Part shown: one piece after another, positions 59,645-64,000 of the stretch | Position numbering within the stretch: position 1 is the first letter of the stretch | Layout of the letters: every line of letters begins with the position of its first letter | From: Typhlomys cinereus | Lineage: Eukaryota > Chordata > Mammalia > Rodentia > Platacanthomyidae | DNA: 64,000 nt | Direction of reading: 5' to 3' | NCBI GenBank assembly: GCA_023101885.1 | Contig: JALPQD010000233.1 | Span: 1,773,501-1,837,500, forward strand | The notes under the pieces: generated by a model | Told to the model about the DNA's origin: nothing | The model's input: the letters and a program-made list of their open reading frames with translations, nothing else | Databases searched by the model: none | Made by a program: the position numbers and the translations under genes

Positions 59645-61225
59645 GGGCTGCCCAAGAATGAGGAAAATTCTTTGCTGATTAACTATCTGAATTACTCATA
59701 TAGGTTGACCAATCTCCTGGAAACAAACAGAGTTAATGGAACAAGAGATTTCATTTCTGATACTTCTTTTTTATCAGTCTGGGCTAGTGTTTAGGGACAT
59801 AGCTTATGGTCCAGGATCAGGGAGACTAAACAGCTATCTAATGGTGGAAGTTTTGGTTAATCTCCATAAGACCCTGTTTACTGATCTATTAAATAAATGT
59901 TGTGTCATAATATATTCAATATGATCTTTGAGAGGATAGTGTGAGACAACAGAAGGGAAAAAAATTAGTATAGAAACAAGAAAACACTTGGCTTTCAATC
60001 AAGTCATAACTGGATAACTGAACTTAAACTACTTACATGGCCCCTCTTGAGAGCTACCTAAATTAGAAGTTGTTCCTCAGTGAGTTCAATTTTCAATGAA
60101 GAAAACGGACAAGTGGTTGTTTTCATTCATTCAGTTGAGAAATCATGTATGAAGTATCTATTACATGCTGACAACTGTGTGAGACACTGGGCCAATAATA
60201 ATTCTCAAGAAAGCTAAATCTAACTCAGAGTATCAAGTCTTATGGGGAAGTCAGATTATTTCATTTGTAAAGAATTTATAAACACTAATCTTTGGGAAAT
60301 ATTTCTAATTTCATATAATTTCCTTCTGTAACACTCTTAGTAATGTTGATGGCAGGTCCCTATACAAACCTGACATTTTGAAGACAAGGATACATGGAAA
60401 AGGTAAAATCTGAATTTTTTAAATAAACTTTAATTCAAAGGCTGAAGTTTGCTGGCTCTGATAAGGTCTGTCTCAGCCAAGACTAGGCCTGGGCAACAAC
60501 TGATTGACATAATGACCTTCCTTCTGTTTTTTCAGGCCTGGTGTGATTACTCACCTTTGCACATGAACACAGGAAAGCAGTTGAGATTAAATCACAAATA
60601 AACAAACCATGTATCTCATCAGAGATACCACCACAAGTAAACAGATATTTCAAAAGAAAAATGGGTTATCTCTTTCCTTTAGCTGCTATGACAAAAAAAA
60701 AAAATCATTCTGACCTACATGTGCATGGTTCACACCAGGAGGCAGGGAACCAATCTGCAAGGGCCTGGGCTTCAGGAAGTCTTGAAATTACATTTACTTC
60801 ACTCCAGACATTAAGATTTTTAAGTCTTGTGCTAAAGTTTCCATATATTAAAAACTATTTTTATCTTAATAGATACATGGATAGGCATAGAGAAAGGAAG
60901 GAAGGAAAAGGGAAAAAGAAAAGGGGTACGAGATTGAGAGAGAGGGATAGAGATAGAAAAACAACGTAGATATCTTTCTATTGTACTGATTTTTGTGAAA
61001 ATTAGTGTGCACTATTACATAGTCAATTCTTTATCCTTTCTTCTCTTCCTCGGTTTCCGATGACTGAGACTGTCCTTTCATCACACCCAATTCATTATTT
61101 TCCTTTTTATTATTAGAGGTAGTGGGGAGCATTGTGTTGGACATGTAATCTAATATAATTGATTCCATTAAAATTATTTTATGTATCAATAATAAGAGTT
61201 AAGCAATTCATTATTCTGTACATTT
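59645..61225. other. Non-coding stretch, mostly unrecognised
   Basis: 'ttagctgctatgacaaaaa' near 60680 hints at an old MLT1-like LTR, antisense, too decayed to call. A purine-rich patch lies at 60890-60960. Confidence 0.35.
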
Positions 61226-61231
61226 TTGAAG

Positions 61232-61358
61232 AACAGGGTTGTTGCGTTTGGGTCTCATGCAGCCTGACTGACCTGGAGTTCACTATGTCATTGAGGATGT
61301 CCTTGATACCTGATCCTTTGCCTCCCACCTCCCAACGCTGGGACTATGTCATGCCTTA
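61232..61358 (-). mobile_element. B1 SINE (7SL-derived)
   Basis: Antisense B1: 'gggtctcatgcagcctgactgacctggagttcactatgtc', then 'ctttgcctcccacctcccaacgctgggactatgtcatgcc'. The internal Pol III promoter region is diverged. Confidence 0.8.
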
Positions 61359-61364
61359 GATCTT

Positions 61365-62905
61365 AATTTGTAGTTTAAATGAAAGAGTAATCATGTAGTT
61401 TGAAATTTCTCAGTGTGATACAGATAACCATCCTGTTCAGATGTATATAAATATTATAAAAATATGTGACATTTATTAAGTACTCACAATTTGCCAAACA
61501 TTTTTCCAAATATTTTACGTGTGTTAACTCATCTAATTGTTTTGATAACCATTTGATGCAGCATAAAAGTAAGGACAAAATCGATTACGATCCCCTAATC
61601 ATAGTGGCTTAACAATATTTACTTCTCAGTTATGCCATGATCAATCAGAGCCCGATTGTTTCTTTTCCATATAACAGATGTTTCTGAGCTGCTTCTTTTC
61701 TGGAATGCTGCCACCTTCAATCAGAGGTTCAAAGTCACTGGGAATGGGTACAGAATATAGACAGCTATGAAAAAGAGGCTTTTCCAGTCAAAATTCCTTC
61801 TCAGTTTTTCATACAAATTGCTTAAAAAAATTCATGTGTCCAGTATCAACAACAATACACAAGCATGGTGATCAGTACCCATCTCTATTAAGTCCTAATT
61901 ATTATGGCTAGCATTCATTGTTAACCTGACTCCTACAATATAGGTCTCCATATTTAACTGAGAGAAACCCTCTAGATTAAAGTTGACCTCTTGACATTCT
62001 TGTCATTTATTTGATGGTATATTTGGAGATGGATGACAACACATTATGCGTGGGATCATCTGTAGGCAGTTAGTGAAGGCCTAGAGAGGAATGAAGAGGA
62101 CTGAATACTGCCAAGCAAGCATGCATTGGTCCTTGCTTTCTACTCTTGGAATGGACATGGCGAGACCAGCTATATCAAGTTTCAGCTGCTATAACATCCC
62201 TGCAATGATAGAACATAAACTGGGGCTGTGGGTCAATTTAATCATTTCCTTCTAAGTTTCTCAGGAATTGCTTGCACTTCACATTTTACAAGCCTCAAGG
62301 GGATTGAAGGGTAAATTGATTCAAAAGAAGAGTGCTACCAAGGCATCTATAGGCACAGTACCATCTATGAAATAGCTCCACCCCAGAGATTTGTTTTATC
62401 TTAGCCCAGAACACTCACTTGACCATATAACTTTAGTGCAAAGGAATAAGCTAATACTCAAGTTGGTAGCATATTGAGGCAATGTGCATGTGAAACTCAC
62501 TGTGTAAGCATACAAAAGTCAGAAATTTTGAAATCATGGAGGCTTATCTCCAGATTTCAAAGAAAGGAATGTAAGGTCAGGCAACATGTCAGGGTCATTG
62601 CCTCTTCAAATAGTCATATAAGGGCAAATTTAATTATTGAGTGTGAAACATAACCTGCAATATAGACTTCAGTATAGTGCACATACCATTAGCACCTACA
62701 TTTGCGGAGAAGTACTCAGGAGAGTGGAGTTTGCCTAAGAGACAGACTACATGGCTACAGACAGCCAGAACACAGGGAAGAATTTCACTGGAATTTGCAT
62801 TATATTCTGAATGCCCTGTCCATTATAAATAGAAATATTGGTTGTAATCTTTCCTCTGCTAGGTTTTGGTCTTCCTTTGACCCTTTGCTATTTATAATTC
62901 AAATA
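61365..62905. other. Non-coding stretch, mostly unrecognised
   Basis: 'tttcagctgctataacatccctgcaatgatagaacataaactggggct' near 62180 may be a decayed MLT1-like LTR, antisense. No gene supported. Confidence 0.35.
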
Positions 62906-62910
62906 TTTGG

Positions 62911-63640
62911 ATTTTTTTTAATTTTTTAAAGAATGGTTTATCAATGCTATTTCTTTATGAAACATATCGGAGAAAGTTGGCCAATCGACACACATCTGTC
63001 GCCACATGAAAAAGTACTTTATCAAAGTTCAAGTCTAAGAACACAGAAGAGTTTCTTTCACAGTGTCTACAGTAGCATCTATGCTTTTCCACTGAACTGC
63101 TTTAAAAAAATTTCCACACAGCCCCATCATTTGCTTTTGTTCCAGTACATTACTATGACAGGGAGCCGCAGGCTGGTGCTGCAGCCTCCTAGGCCGTTTT
63201 TTGCTGTCCCTTCTTTCAATCAGAGGTTTGTGGATGTGAGGGATCACACCACCCCCGGTTATGGTAGCCCTGATAAGTGAATTCAACTCTTCATCACCAC
63301 GAAATTGCAAGCCGCAAGTGACGTGGAGTGATGCGTTTTACTTTGAGGTCCTTGGATGCGTTGCCTGCCAACTGCAGCCCCTTAACAGTGAGGTATCCAG
63401 AATTGCAGCACTGTCCACAGCAGCAATGACACCCACCCATCCATGACTTGTGGGGCGAGTCTTCAAGAGTCTGTGGAGACCGCCACGGGAAACTGTAGTC
63501 TGGCTCTCTGTGAGTGGGACACCGCTTTAGCTTTGGCCTTCCCACCGTCTTTTCCAGCCTTGCCTTCTTCAGCCACGGTTTTGCCAACTGTCGTCCACTC
63601 GGTGGCGTGACCACCCATTGCCACCCGCTGCTCTCCACAT
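62911..63640 (-). pseudogene. H2AZ2: Processed pseudogene of histone variant H2A.Z.2
   Basis: The parent gene encodes H2A.Z.2, a nucleosomal H2A variant of 128 residues. The coding-equivalent segment is 63189-63576, almost the expected 387 nt, with no introns. The start codon position reads GTG. Translation gives [15 protein letters not shown] and LQFPV near the N-terminus. Then, across frame changes, come [17 protein letters not shown] and [18 protein letters not shown] plus [11 protein letters not shown]. It ends GQQKTA and a stop, and Ala as the last residue marks H2AZ2 rather than H2AZ1. One base is inserted near 63303 and one deleted near 63216, and there is an early in-frame stop. A 3' UTR-like part runs to an A-rich tail (T-rich on plus, 62911-62930). 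Loss of the start and frame makes it non-functional. Confidence 0.93.
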
Positions 63641-63644
63641 TTGT

Positions 63645-64000
63645 TTTTATTTACTCTATGGACCTTTCCTTCACAACTAATAGTTTAAAGAGATTTTGAA
63701 TTTAGACTTTTGAATAATATTATTGATAATACTATGGAGACCATTGAAGATCAATTGAAGGCTATTTGTATTTTGAGGTGGATGTGAGTCTTCGAGAATC
63801 AGAATGGAACATTATGCTCTGTTTAGGTACCCAGATTAGGTAACCAACTAGATATTTGGGTATCCAGTTGATAATGGATGGGTTTATTGATTGAGTCTTA
63901 GGTTAAGAGAGAACTGCAAAATTAATAAAGCACACCTCTAGTTTTAATTTTTGAACATTTCAGAATAGATTTCTAAAATGACCAGACTCTTTCTGAAGGT
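63645..64000. other. AT-rich non-coding stretch to window end
   Basis: Nothing recognised. Confidence 0.4.

Noticed and set aside
63294..63638. 114-residue minus-strand open frame as an intact gene
   Set aside because: Only its C-terminal part is in the histone frame. The H2A.Z.2 reading is broken by indels and the start is lost, so it is part of the pseudogene.

Overview
This window looks like nuclear DNA from a rodent, most likely of the mouse-related (myodont) clade. It is AT-rich and dominated by transposon remnants. The rodent assignment rests on B1 (7SL-type), ID-like and B2-superfamily (B3-like) SINE fragments, LINE-1 pieces resembling the rodent Lx lineage, and MT/ORR1-like MaLR LTRs. 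A tRNA-headed, GC-rich SINE lineage with a (CA)n tail and a conserved 3' end (CAATTGAATAAATA) is the youngest repeat here. I could not match it to a named family, so I do not name the species. I found no functional protein-coding gene, exon chain, tRNA or rRNA, and no prokaryotic feature. The window reads as intergenic sequence (gene desert) or the inside of a very long intron.

Layout. 0-5.1 kb: SINEs and MaLR pieces, including a young SINE with a perfect 16-bp target-site duplication (TSD). 5.3-7.7 kb: a diverged tandem duplication, then two copies of one LTR in inverted orientation around an older ERVL-type LTR fragment and a B1. 8-13.2 kb: MaLR LTRs and one member of a second LTR family. 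16.2-20.6 kb: an ERVL-type LTR, an L1 ORF1 fragment, another copy of the second LTR family and an L1 3' UTR. 21.5-24.7 kb: two young SINEs, and a gammaretrovirus-like LTR fragment that looks moved by LINE-1 machinery. 25.6-26.5 kb: a repeat-free block that may be conserved regulatory DNA. 26.9-47.8 kb: dense SINE, L1 and microsatellite mosaic with two well-resolved nested insertions (39.0 kb and 40.2 kb). 48-61 kb: recognisable transposons are scarce; candidate regulatory motifs and a 31-unit TTC repeat lie here. 62.9-63.64 kb: a processed pseudogene of histone variant H2A.Z.2 (H2AZ2) on the minus strand.

Since there are no working genes, the content is best read as a record of retrotransposition with a few possible cis-regulatory islands. 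I saw no evidence for a new multi-gene system. The most unusual observations are two retroposon insertions 0.65 kb apart with nearly the same target sequence, and the apparently LINE-1-mobilised retroviral LTR RNA.
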